This document shows, in pieces, positions 1 through 6,625 of a DNA stretch of 16,426 nucleotides (positions within the stretch are counted from its first letter, which is position 1; each line of letters opens with the position of its first letter). The position numbers and the translations under genes are program-made. Source of the DNA: an uncultured Alistipes sp. (GTDB lineage Bacteria > Bacteroidota > Bacteroidia > Bacteroidales > Rikenellaceae); contig CAAFWE010000227.1 of the NCBI GenBank assembly GCA_900766655.1, positions 1 to 16,426 of the forward strand, in the 5' to 3' direction. The notes beneath the pieces are model-generated. The model searched no databases, had not been told where the DNA came from, and worked only from the letters and a program-made list of their open reading frames with translations.

Positions 1-532
1 CGCAAGGGGCTACCGCTGCTTGTTCGGGCGAGATGCCTCGCTCCTCGAGTGCGCGTTGCATCATCGGGAAGCGCACCATCAGATGCTCCTTGATTCTGAT
101 GGGCGGACATAGCTCGATGCCCTGCTCCTTGTAGATGAGCCATACAAGCTCCGAGCAGTAGACCTCCTCGTTATCGAAGCTGAAATTCAAGTCGTACCAT
201 CGTCCGAGCCACTTCTGCTGGTCGATAGGTGCGGTGAGCTGTTGCTCGGGGCGTTTGATGATATACTTGCCACCCACTGACTTGGCGACAAAACGCTCGA
301 CGGGCAGAATACGCACCGTAGTGTCCGCCTCCATAATCTGCACCCCATCGGGCGTGTCGACTGCAATACCGCAATGGCTCCATATCGAGAGCATGCCCAT
401 CTTCACATACTTCGACTGAAAGGACTCCGTCTCGATGAAGAGGATGTCGCCCTCACGCAGAGCGGAGAGGTCACCACCCTGTCGGCACGATGCGCAGAGA
501 AGCATCAGCAATATCGGCAATATCTTTTTCAT
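1..532 (-). CDS. YiiX/NlpC-P60-like permuted papain-fold lipoprotein (3' end missing)
   Basis: Partial gene running off the left edge; 177 residues are visible from the ATG at 530-532. The N-terminus (MKKILPILLMLLCASC) is a lipoprotein signal with the lipid-bearing Cys at residue 16. The body matches the YiiX/YebB-like permuted NlpC/P60 fold: GDILF at 28-32, the catalytic His in WSHCGI (H53) and the catalytic Cys in YCSELV (C126). In this fold the His precedes the Cys, the reverse of ordinary papain order. These enzymes are thought to cut amide or ester bonds, possibly in cell-wall peptides or lipids, but the substrate is unknown. Family length is near 200 residues, so perhaps 20 are lost. 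The gene starts 45 bases after ubiX on the same strand with no promoter visible between, so the two are probably cotranscribed. Confidence 0.8.
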   Translation of the reverse strand, partial: MKKILPILLMLLCASCRQGGDLSALREGDILFIETESFQSKYVKMGMLSIWSHCGIAVDTPDGVQIMEADTTVRILPVERFVAKSVGGKYIIKRPEQQLTAPIDQQKWLGRWYDLNFSFDNEEVYCSELVWLIYKEQGIELCPPIRIKEHLMVRFPMMQRALEERGISPEQAAVAPC

Positions 533-577
533 ATTTAGTTCGTTAACATCGTTGAAAATCGTGCTACGAAGGCGTTT

Positions 578-1129
578 CTACCTCTCGCCCCACTCATATC
601 GCACGCCATCGAGCCCCAGCAGAGCCTCGACACGCTCGGTGACGGTCTGACACAACGACTCGATATCCGACGGGTGCGAATAGAAGGATGGTGTGGCAGG
701 CAGAATCACAGCACCAGCCTCGGTGAGGGTGGTCATATTGCGGAGGTGGATAAGCGAATAGGGGGTCTCGCGCACCACAAAGATGAGGCGACGACGCTCC
801 TTGAGCATCACATCGGCAGCACGCTCGATAAGTGTCTGCGACACGCCCGAAGCCACTCGAGAGAGGGTACCTACGCTCGATGGCACAACCACCATAGCAT
901 CCCATCGTGCTGAGCCACTTGCGGGTGCCGAGAACATATTGTCGTTGTCGTACTCCTCGATTTTGGGCGAGGATGGCATCACCACACCTTCGTGCTCGAC
1001 CACAGCACGCGCATTCGAGCTATAGATGAGAGCCACGCGCTCGACAGCGCAATTGGCAACGAGTTTTTCGAGCAGCTGGCGTGCATAAATTGCACCACTT
1101 GCCGCTGTTACAGCCACAACAATCTTCAT
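578..1129 (-). CDS. ubiX: UbiX flavin prenyltransferase
   Basis: 183 residues, full family length. UbiX joins a dimethylallyl group to reduced FMN to make prenylated FMN, the cofactor of UbiD-type decarboxylases. Visible signatures are the N-terminal flavin-binding loop TAASGA (8-13), the VPSSVGTLSRVASG segment (82-95) and the highly conserved stretch at about 103-132 (AADVMLKERRR, then RETPYS and IHLRNM). The first position of the usual TGASGA loop reads TAASGA, a mild substitution. The start at 1127-1129 fits the family start. A TAnnTTTG -7 element lies 37 bases upstream. No UbiD partner is in the window. The lipoprotein gene downstream has no obvious functional link. Confidence 0.93.
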   Translation of the reverse strand: MKIVVAVTAASGAIYARQLLEKLVANCAVERVALIYSSNARAVVEHEGVVMPSSPKIEEYDNDNMFSAPASGSARWDAMVVVPSSVGTLSRVASGVSQTLIERAADVMLKERRRLIFVVRETPYSLIHLRNMTTLTEAGAVILPATPSFYSHPSDIESLCQTVTERVEALLGLDGVRYEWGER

Positions 1130-1165
1130 ATCACAGAATTTTGACCTAACCTATTATAACAACTA

Positions 1166-1173
1166 CAAAGATA
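1166..1173 (-). promoter_or_regulatory. Bacteroidetes -7 promoter element for ubiX
   Basis: On the minus strand this reads TATCTTTG, an exact match to the TAnnTTTG -7 consensus of the Bacteroidetes primary sigma factor. It predicts a leader of about 30 bases before the ubiX ATG. No clear TTTG -33 box is seen at the right spacing, so the promoter may be weak or may use a degenerate -33. Confidence 0.6.
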
Positions 1174-1192
1174 GGTATTTTATTGCAAAAAT

Positions 1193-1223
1193 TTTGCTGT
1201 TGCACAAAATATGCATAACTTTG
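1193..1223 (+). promoter_or_regulatory. Promoter of the DUF4837-GDPD unit
   Basis: TTTG at 1193-1196 is followed after 19 bases by TAACTTTG at 1216-1223, a full Bacteroidetes -33/-7 pair. Transcription would begin near 1228-1231, too close to the ATG at 1233 but suitable for the ATG at 1254; this helps decide the start of the next gene. The -7 box lies inside a palindrome (1216-1231). The region is shared with the divergent ubiX promoter. Confidence 0.75.
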
Positions 1224-1253
1224 TAAAGTTATATGAAGGATTACGACTGCATT

Positions 1254-2297
1254 ATGAGAAGATTTTTAGCTATAACTTTCAGCCTTTTGGTGGCCTTTGC
1301 GATGGTGAGCTGCGACAGCTTCCGCTCGCTGACAGGTGCAAAAAAGACCGCACAAGGTGCGCCCTACGAAGTGCTCGTAGTGTGCGATGGTGCAGAGTGG
1401 GAGTCTCCGCTCGGTGCCGCCATACGCGACTTGTTTGCCACACCCGTCGAGACGCTCAATCAGAAGGAGCCTATGTTCGACGCAGTGCGTATCACAGCAC
1501 GCGACTTCAAACATCTGCTACCCTCCTACCGCAACATCCTAAAGGTGCTCTGCGCCCCTTCGGTGAAGGAGTGTGCAATGCTTGTGCAATACGATGTGGT
1601 CGCTTCGCCACAGATTGTCATCACCTTCCAGGGCCCATCCATCGAGGCTATGGTCGACTACCTCAACACGAATGGCGAGAGTCTGCTCCGCGTGCTCGAG
1701 ATTGCCGAGCGCAACCGCACCCTCGAATATGGCAAGAAGCAGAGCGCACGCTCGATAGAGTTGCTCGTAGAGAAGAAGTTCGCCATCGAGATGACCATTC
1801 CGAATGGCTATCGTCTGCGTAGCGAAAGCGACGACTTCATCTGGATATCAAACGAATACCCAGCAGCGAGTCAGGGATTCTTCCTCTATGCCCATCCGTT
1901 CGAGGGCAAGCGAAGCCTCACCACCGAGGCTCTCGTGAAGGTTCGCAACGAATTTGCACAGCGCATACCAGGCCCTACCGAAGGCTCGTATATGACTACG
2001 GTGACCAAATTACCAAATATCGAGAACGATGGTTACACCCCATTCTTGCCAGAGCGCAGTGTGCTGAAGGTCAATGGTGTAGACTGGATTGTGTTGCGAG
2101 GATTTTGGGATGTCAAGGGCGACTTTATGGGTGGCCCATTCGTGAGCTACACCACGCTCGACAAGACTTCGGGCAAGCTCCTCACACTCGACTGCTATGT
2201 CTACTCGCCAAAATATGGCAAGCGTAACTTCCTACGCCCACTCGAGCACCTCGTTTATGGCATCAACTTCCCAACCGAAACCGACAAAAAACAGTAG
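1254..2297 (+). CDS. DUF4837 family lipoprotein
   Basis: 347 residues from the ATG at 1254. I prefer this to the ATG at 1233 because it puts MRRFLAITFSLLVAFAMVSC at the N-terminus, a clean lipoprotein signal with Cys20, and because the promoter's predicted transcript start lies at about 1230. After a short linker the PYEVLVVCDGAEWESPLG segment and the following 'RNILKV' strand match DUF4837, a family found in Bacteroidetes whose function is unknown. No catalytic motif stands out. It is probably anchored in the outer or inner membrane, facing the periplasm. The next gene starts 5 bases after its stop, so the two form an operon. Confidence 0.85.
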   Translation: MRRFLAITFSLLVAFAMVSCDSFRSLTGAKKTAQGAPYEVLVVCDGAEWESPLGAAIRDLFATPVETLNQKEPMFDAVRITARDFKHLLPSYRNILKVLCAPSVKECAMLVQYDVVASPQIVITFQGPSIEAMVDYLNTNGESLLRVLEIAERNRTLEYGKKQSARSIELLVEKKFAIEMTIPNGYRLRSESDDFIWISNEYPAASQGFFLYAHPFEGKRSLTTEALVKVRNEFAQRIPGPTEGSYMTTVTKLPNIENDGYTPFLPERSVLKVNGVDWIVLRGFWDVKGDFMGGPFVSYTTLDKTSGKLLTLDCYVYSPKYGKRNFLRPLEHLVYGINFPTETDKKQ

Positions 2298-2302
2298 ATA
2301 AA

Positions 2303-3379
2303 ATGAGAAGATTTTTTACACTTGTGGCCACTCTCTGCCTTGCGGTGGTGGCTATGGCGCAGAGTGAGCAACCGTTGCCGAAGATGTTTGCACATCGCGG
2401 TGGCTGGAGCAAGATTTGCCCCGAAAATTCAGTTCCCGCAGTTGGGCGTGCTGCACGCCACGGATATGCCGGCATCGAGTGCGATGTGAAGATGACATCG
2501 GATGGAAAGATGGTGATTATGCACGACAAGACCATCAACCGCACCTGTCGCAATGCTGCCGACTACTCGAAGATCAGTGGCAAGGTCAAGGTCGAGGATC
2601 TCACCTTCAAGGAGCTACGCGAGAACTATGTACTCGCATCGCCTAACCCCGAGTTCCGCACACCAATACCAACCCTCGAAGAGATTCTCCGCGAGTGCAA
2701 GGCTCATAAGATCACCCCTATGCTCCATAGCAAGTATGTGGAGTCGTATCGACTTGCACAGAAGATTATGGGCAACAATTGGATCTGCTTCACTAGCAAT
2801 ATCGAAGGTATGAAGGAGTGTCGCAAGTTCTCGAAGTGTCTGATACTCTATGGCATACGACCAAAGAGCGCAGAGTCGGCATTCGAGGTGTTGCCACAGT
2901 TGGGTGGCAAGGTGGGCGTATCGTCGATGGATCGCGAGGCTCTCACACGCGACCGCATCAAGCGTATGCGCGAGCTTGGATATGAGGTGCAGGCCTCGAT
3001 ATACCCTCAACCACGCGATGTATATGCGGTGCGCGATGGCGTGACTATGGTATTGTCGGACTTCAGCCTTATGCCCGACCCTAACAACAACCCCGTAAAG
3101 GTGGTGACACTCGAGGCTCGAGACTTGGCACAGGGCGAGACACTCCGCTTCACAGCCGATGAGAAGGTTAAGGATGGTGGCGTGGCTATCGAGATTGAAT
3201 ACGAGGGCGTGCTTGATATCGCATTTGCCAAGAGGGATAACATCTACACCCTCTACAACAGTGGCAAACATACCGACCGCCTCGGTATGCGCTTCATCAA
3301 CGCCAAAGGTCTAATCACCCTCCACGGAATCGAGGATACAAAGATTAAATCGGCAAAGATCTACTTCTACAAGTTCTAA
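2303..3379 (+). CDS. Exported glycerophosphodiester phosphodiesterase family protein
   Basis: 358 residues with a Sec signal peptide (MRRFFTLVATLCLAVVAMAQ). The GDPD/TIM-barrel domain covers about 28-255: HRGG (H31, R32), PENS (E41), IECDV (E59, D61) and MHD (H74, D75) are the usual catalytic and metal ligands. The family hydrolyses glycerophosphodiesters to glycerol-3-phosphate and an alcohol. About 100 residues at the C-terminus look like an added beta-rich domain of unknown role. Oddity: where the family normally has a metal-binding Glu in an 'EIK'-like strand, this protein reads MLHSK (140-144), apparently with His142 in place of Glu, so the activity may differ. It is cotranscribed with the DUF4837 gene and followed by a strong terminator. 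Confidence 0.85.
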   Translation: MRRFFTLVATLCLAVVAMAQSEQPLPKMFAHRGGWSKICPENSVPAVGRAARHGYAGIECDVKMTSDGKMVIMHDKTINRTCRNAADYSKISGKVKVEDLTFKELRENYVLASPNPEFRTPIPTLEEILRECKAHKITPMLHSKYVESYRLAQKIMGNNWICFTSNIEGMKECRKFSKCLILYGIRPKSAESAFEVLPQLGGKVGVSSMDREALTRDRIKRMRELGYEVQASIYPQPRDVYAVRDGVTMVLSDFSLMPDPNNNPVKVVTLEARDLAQGETLRFTADEKVKDGGVAIEIEYEGVLDIAFAKRDNIYTLYNSGKHTDRLGMRFINAKGLITLHGIEDTKIKSAKIYFYKF

Positions 3380-3398
3380 CTCTCTGCCAAGGAGTGAT

Positions 3399-3430
3399 AA
3401 TAGTCAGCTTTGTGGCTGACTATTTTTTTT
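3399..3430 (+). terminator. Rho-independent terminator after the GDPD gene
   Basis: A perfect 10-bp stem (AATAGTCAGC / GCTGACTATT) around the six-base loop TTTGTG is followed directly by a T run ending at 3430. It starts 20 bases after the GDPD stop codon and closes the plus-strand operon. Confidence 0.92.
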
Positions 3431-3465
3431 GTGTAGATTTCTGTTAATACCTATAATATGAAGGT

Positions 3466-3501
3466 GCGGAAGATGGGATTGACGCGGAAGATGGGATTGA
3501 C
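3466..3501. repeat. Tandem 18-bp repeat resembling the tRNA-His 3' end
   Basis: Two exact head-to-tail copies of GCGGAAGATGGGATTGAC lie at 3466-3483 and 3484-3501. The 13-base core GGAAGATGGGATT recurs in the same orientation at 3689-3701, which is the T-arm/acceptor 3' strand of tRNA-His. The second copy also pairs with TCCCATC further on (about 3519-3525), giving a 7-bp inverted repeat around TTCGCTACGCTC. Confidence 0.8.
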
Positions 3502-3564
3502 TTCGCTACGCTCGTCTTTCCCATCCGCTCGCCGCGGGGGCACTTCCGAACAACTGCACTGCGC

Positions 3565-3584
3565 AAAAAAGTTGATAATCAACT
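3565..3584 (-). terminator. Short A/T-rich hairpin with T run (weak terminator-like)
   Basis: On the minus strand AGTTGAT-T-ATCAACT is followed by a further run of T. The stem is short and A/T-rich, so it would be weak. It lies beyond the stronger tRNA terminator and may be a backup or part of a repeat element. Confidence 0.35.
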
Positions 3585-3589
3585 ACTTT

Positions 3590-3640
3590 GTTTTCATAGT
3601 CTATGTCTGCAAATAAATTTGCGCCAAGACTATAAAAACA
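3590..3640. other. Long imperfect hairpin in non-coding DNA
   Basis: GTTTTCATAGTC at 3590-3601 can pair, with one mismatch, with GACTATAAAAAC at about 3628-3639. Inside lies a second perfect stem GCAAAT-AA-ATTTGC. No reading frame here looks genuine. The structure may belong to a repeat element or a small RNA; nothing else supports either reading. Confidence 0.4.
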
Positions 3641-3668
3641 AAAGGTGTCGAAAATTCGACACCTTTTT
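3634..3668 (-). terminator. Terminator of tRNA-His
   Basis: A perfect 11-bp stem AAAGGTGTCGA / TCGACACCTTT (3641-3651 and 3656-3666) has a four-base loop. On the minus strand it is followed by TGTTTTT. It sits 20-45 bases downstream of the tRNA 3' end and could also act weakly in the other direction. Confidence 0.85.
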
Positions 3669-3685
3669 GCTTCGTTTGTTCTTTG

Positions 3686-3760
3686 GGTGGAAGATGGGAT
3701 TCGAACCCACGACCTTCGGAACCACAATCCGTCACTCTAACCGACTGAGCTACATCCACC
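3686..3760 (-). tRNA. tRNA-His(GTG)
   Basis: The minus strand folds into a cloverleaf: acceptor GTGGATG/CTTCCAC, D arm GCTC/GAGT, anticodon loop TTGTGGT with anticodon GTG, T arm GTGGG-TTCGAAT-CCCAT, discriminator C73. An extra encoded G at 3760 opposite C73 is the G-1 identity feature of tRNA-His. CCA is not encoded. Two stem positions do not pair (T6/T67 in the acceptor and A27/A43 in the anticodon stem), which is unusual though tolerable. It has its own promoter upstream and terminator downstream. Confidence 0.95.
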
Positions 3761-3786
3761 ATTTAGATTCCTTGCGAAATCGAGTG

Positions 3787-3818
3787 CAAAAGTAATATAC
3801 TTTTTGACAATGTGCAAA
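3787..3818 (-). promoter_or_regulatory. Promoter of tRNA-His
   Basis: On the minus strand TTTG (3815-3818) is followed after 20 bases by TACTTTTG (3787-3794), a good Bacteroidetes -33/-7 pair. It lies 27 bases before the tRNA 5' end. Confidence 0.7.
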
Positions 3819-3852
3819 TTTTTTGCAAAAAAGTGATGAAAAAAGTGAATAT

Positions 3853-3869
3853 GGGGGCAAAAAGCCCCC
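3853..3869 (-). terminator. Hairpin at the end of the sugar operon
   Basis: GGGGGC-AAAAA-GCCCCC is a perfect 6-bp GC stem starting 7 bases after the eda stop on the minus strand. It is followed on that strand by ATATTCACTTTTTT, so the T run is delayed by about eight bases. It is the likely transcription end of the operon, though not a textbook terminator. Confidence 0.65.
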
Positions 3870-3876
3870 TTAAACA

Positions 3877-4545
3877 CTACTTTTTCAAGCTCTGTGCCAC
3901 CGAAATGGCCTCTGCGCAGAGGCGTGTCACCGTAGCCCAATCAGCCGAGGCAACCACCGCCTTAGGGAAGAGACAGCTACCCATACCCACTGCAAAGGCT
4001 CCCGCCTTGAACCACGACGAGAGATTCTCGACCGTAGGCTCAACGCCACCCGTAACCATAATCTTGCTCCAAGGCATTGGTGCCATCAAGCCCTTCACGA
4101 ACTTTGGCCCAAGCACATCGCCAGGGAAGACCTTGCACAAGTCGCAACCCATCTCCTGAGCCATACCCACCTCGGTAATCGAGCCACAGCCAGGGGTGTA
4201 CGGAATCAATCTACGGTTGCAAACCTTCGCCACATCGGGGTTGAAGAGTGGGCCCACCACAAAGCAAGCTCCCAGCTGGATATAGAGCGAGGCGGTAGGT
4301 GCATCGACCACCGAGCCTACGCCCACAGCCATATCGGGGCACTCGCGAGCAGCAAACTTAACCACCTCGGCAAATACCTCGTGGGCAAAGTCACCTCGAT
4401 TTGTGAACTCGAAGGCGCGAACACCACCCTCGTAGCAAGCCTTGACCACCTGCTTGGCAACCTCGGCATCACCATTATAGAATACGGGGACAATGCCCGT
4501 AGCTGCAATCTTTGCAAGAACTGTTGTCTTATCGAATCGTGCCAT
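3877..4545 (-). CDS. eda: KDPG/KHG aldolase (Eda)
   Basis: 222 residues from ATG 4543-4545 ([10 protein letters not shown]). A longer in-frame start at 4593 would run back into kdgK and is rejected. The enzyme splits 2-keto-3-deoxy-6-phosphogluconate into pyruvate and glyceraldehyde-3-phosphate. Visible signatures are GIVPVF (18-23), the catalytic base region FEFTNRG (E46), [11 protein letters not shown] and the Schiff-base Lys138 in CKVFPGD, then MVTGGVEPT at the phosphate-binding end. The sequence is close to the Bacteroidales type of Eda. It is the last gene of the operon, 11 bases after kdgK, which makes its substrate. Confidence 0.95.
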   Translation of the reverse strand: MARFDKTTVLAKIAATGIVPVFYNGDAEVAKQVVKACYEGGVRAFEFTNRGDFAHEVFAEVVKFAARECPDMAVGVGSVVDAPTASLYIQLGACFVVGPLFNPDVAKVCNRRLIPYTPGCGSITEVGMAQEMGCDLCKVFPGDVLGPKFVKGLMAPMPWSKIMVTGGVEPTVENLSSWFKAGAFAVGMGSCLFPKAVVASADWATVTRLCAEAISVAQSLKK

Positions 4546-4556
4546 ATATCTCAATT

Positions 4557-5579
4557 TTATCGTTGTACTCGTCCACTTGCGTCGCCTCCACACAGAGCCT
4601 CGACCTCCTCGACCGAGACCATATTGAAGTCACCAGGGATGGTGTGCTTCAAGGCCGAAGCAGCCACCGCAAACTCCAGAGCCTCGCCCTGTGTAGCCTT
4701 GGTCAACAGACCGTGAATAACACCTGCCGAGAAGGAGTCGCCACCACCCACACGATCGATGATAGGGTCGATATCGTAGCGTCGCGACTCGTAGAACTCC
4801 TTGCCATTGTAAATCATCGCCTTCCAGCCATTGTGTGTAGCCGAGAATGACTCGCGCAGAGTCGAGATGACATACTCGAAGCCAAACTCCTTGGCCATAG
4901 CTGCGAAGATGCCCTTGTAGCCCTCGGCATCGGTCTTACCACCCTCGACATCGGCATCAGGCTTGAATCCGAGACACAACTCGGCATCCTCCTCGTTGCC
5001 AATGCAGACATCGACATACTGCATCAACGGACGCATTATAGACTGCGCCTTCTCCTTGGTCCAGAGCTTCTTGCGGAAGTTCAAATCGACCGAGACCTTC
5101 ACACCGTGACGCTTTGCAGCCTCGCAAGCCAGTCGAGTGAGCTCGGCCGCCTTGTCCGAGATGGCTGGGGTAATGCCCGACCAGTGGAACCAATCGGCAC
5201 CCTCCATAATAGCATCGAAGTCGAAGTCGCAAGGGTCTGCCTCCGAGATGGAAGAGTGGGCGCGATCGTAGATCACCTTGCTGGGGCGCATCGAGGCACC
5301 CGTCTCGAGGTAGTAGATGCCGACTCTATCGCCACCGCGAGCAATAAAATCGCTCTTCACGCCATAGCGACGCAAGGCATTGACTGCCGACTGACCAATT
5401 TCGTGGCGTGGCAACTTGGTCACAAAATAGGCATCGTGACCATACTCAGCAAGGCTGACAGCCACATTTGCCTCGCCTCCGCCATAGACCACATCAAACG
5501 AGTCCGACTGCACAAAGCGGCTATTGCCGGGTGTGCTGAGGCGCAACATAATCTCTCCTAAAGTTATAATCTTTTTCAT
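4557..5579 (-). CDS. kdgK: 2-keto-3-deoxygluconate kinase (PfkB family)
   Basis: 340 residues, usual for the family. It phosphorylates 2-keto-3-deoxygluconate to KDPG with ATP. PfkB signatures are the N-terminal substrate-binding [15 protein letters not shown] (33-47) and the C-terminal [12 protein letters not shown] (275-286), which holds the anion hole and the catalytic base Asp281. Assignment to KdgK rather than another sugar kinase rests on the overall sequence (including FHWSGITPA at 131-139) and on the directly following eda. It starts 10 bases after the lactonase gene. No uronate isomerase or mannonate dehydratase lies beside it, unlike classical uronate loci. Confidence 0.88.
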   Translation of the reverse strand: MKKIITLGEIMLRLSTPGNSRFVQSDSFDVVYGGGEANVAVSLAEYGHDAYFVTKLPRHEIGQSAVNALRRYGVKSDFIARGGDRVGIYYLETGASMRPSKVIYDRAHSSISEADPCDFDFDAIMEGADWFHWSGITPAISDKAAELTRLACEAAKRHGVKVSVDLNFRKKLWTKEKAQSIMRPLMQYVDVCIGNEEDAELCLGFKPDADVEGGKTDAEGYKGIFAAMAKEFGFEYVISTLRESFSATHNGWKAMIYNGKEFYESRRYDIDPIIDRVGGGDSFSAGVIHGLLTKATQGEALEFAVAASALKHTIPGDFNMVSVEEVEALCGGDASGRVQR

Positions 5580-5589
5580 ATCGTTTTCC

Positions 5590-6588
5590 CTATTTCAGAC
5601 GCACATATACGGGTTGCGAAACCACCTTAGTCTCGGCTTGGCCCACTGGCACACCACCCTTGAGGGTATAGATTTCGACAGTATGGCTATCACGACACGC
5701 CACAACCAACTTTGTACCATCGTTGCTCACCGCAAAGTGGCGCGGATGGGCACCCGTAGGCTGGTAGTGTATCTGCTTGAGCTTGCCATCGGCCAATCGT
5801 TTATAGATGGCTACGCCATCGGGAATAGGCCTGCTCGAGGCCTTGCTTGTGTTGCTCACGCGCGAAGAGGCATAGAGATACTTGCCATCGGCACTAACCA
5901 CAATGTGGGCAGCTCCCTCGGGGTTGCCAGCATTGAGAGTGCAGCGGTCAAGCAACTTGTAGTCCGAAGTGCGGAAGGTCATCACCTCGTCGGTCAACTC
6001 GGTGACCACATAGAGGTAGTCGCCCTGGGGTGCAAAGGCGCAGTGACGAGGTCCCGAGCCTGCGGGCAACGCAATAATCTCCGACTCGGGCATTACCAGA
6101 CGGCCATTCTCGACATTGTAGCGGATGAGTCTATCGCAACCGAGATCGGCCACAAGCAGACTCTTGCCATCGGGCGAGAGTGTCGACGAGTGGATGTGCG
6201 GCGAGAGCTGTCGCTTGGGGTGAGGGCCCTTGCCTTGGTAGGTCACAACCGTAGGATTAGGTTGTGGCAATCCCTGCTCATCGAGCTCGTAGAGGGTGAG
6301 TGTGCCACTCGTATAGTCGGCAACAACAGCCTGACGCTCGAGCAACACTATGTGGCAAGAGTGCTTGCCGGGTGTGGTGACCTCGGTCAACGCCTTGCTC
6401 GCCACATCGTCGGTAAGACAAAAGAAATCGCTATCGCCAATAATTTTCGCATCGAAAACGCAGAGCGACGAGGAGTCATCCAGAGAGCGGAGTGCGTAGA
6501 TTTTGCCATTGCCCTCCGCAATGAAAGTATGTCCCCAATAAGGGCTTGCGATACCAATCAAAATGCTCATTAACAGCAGTTTAGTCAT
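5590..6588 (-). CDS. Lactonase-family beta-propeller protein (6-phosphogluconolactonase-like)
   Basis: 332 residues of the seven-bladed lactonase propeller family (Pfam lactonase type, as in YbhE/Pgl). Blade repeats with conserved 'PxHxxxSPDGxxLLVADLG' (128-150), 'GSGPRHCAFAPQGDYLYVV' (177-195) and 'GAHPRHFAVSNDGTKLVVA' (279-297) are visible. Members open sugar lactones to the acid, though several have other or unknown substrates. The N-terminus (MTKLLLMSILIGIASPYWG) is hydrophobic and could be a signal peptide, which would place the enzyme in the periplasm. In this operon a lactone-to-aldonate step would fit ahead of KdgK and Eda. The matching sugar dehydrogenase is not in the window. Confidence 0.82.
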   Translation of the reverse strand: MTKLLLMSILIGIASPYWGHTFIAEGNGKIYALRSLDDSSSLCVFDAKIIGDSDFFCLTDDVASKALTEVTTPGKHSCHIVLLERQAVVADYTSGTLTLYELDEQGLPQPNPTVVTYQGKGPHPKRQLSPHIHSSTLSPDGKSLLVADLGCDRLIRYNVENGRLVMPESEIIALPAGSGPRHCAFAPQGDYLYVVTELTDEVMTFRTSDYKLLDRCTLNAGNPEGAAHIVVSADGKYLYASSRVSNTSKASSRPIPDGVAIYKRLADGKLKQIHYQPTGAHPRHFAVSNDGTKLVVACRDSHTVEIYTLKGGVPVGQAETKVVSQPVYVRLK

Positions 6589-6625
6589 CGTATTCGTAGT
6601 TTAGAAACAACTTCCGTTTATTCCA

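Noticed and set aside
3466..3501. CRISPR-like repeat
   Set aside because: Only two copies, directly abutting with no spacer between them, and no cas genes.
3506..3727. Minus-strand frame of 73 codons across the tRNA 3' half
   Set aside because: It is translated tRNA and terminator sequence and has no promoter of its own; a common false annotation next to tRNA genes.
3812..4159. Plus-strand frame of 115 codons over the eda 3' end
   Set aside because: Mostly antisense to eda and begins in the tRNA promoter/terminator region.
4546..4593. Longer N-terminus for Eda beginning MWRRRK
   Set aside because: It would overlap the kdgK coding end and lacks similarity to the family; [10 protein letters not shown] is the usual Eda start.
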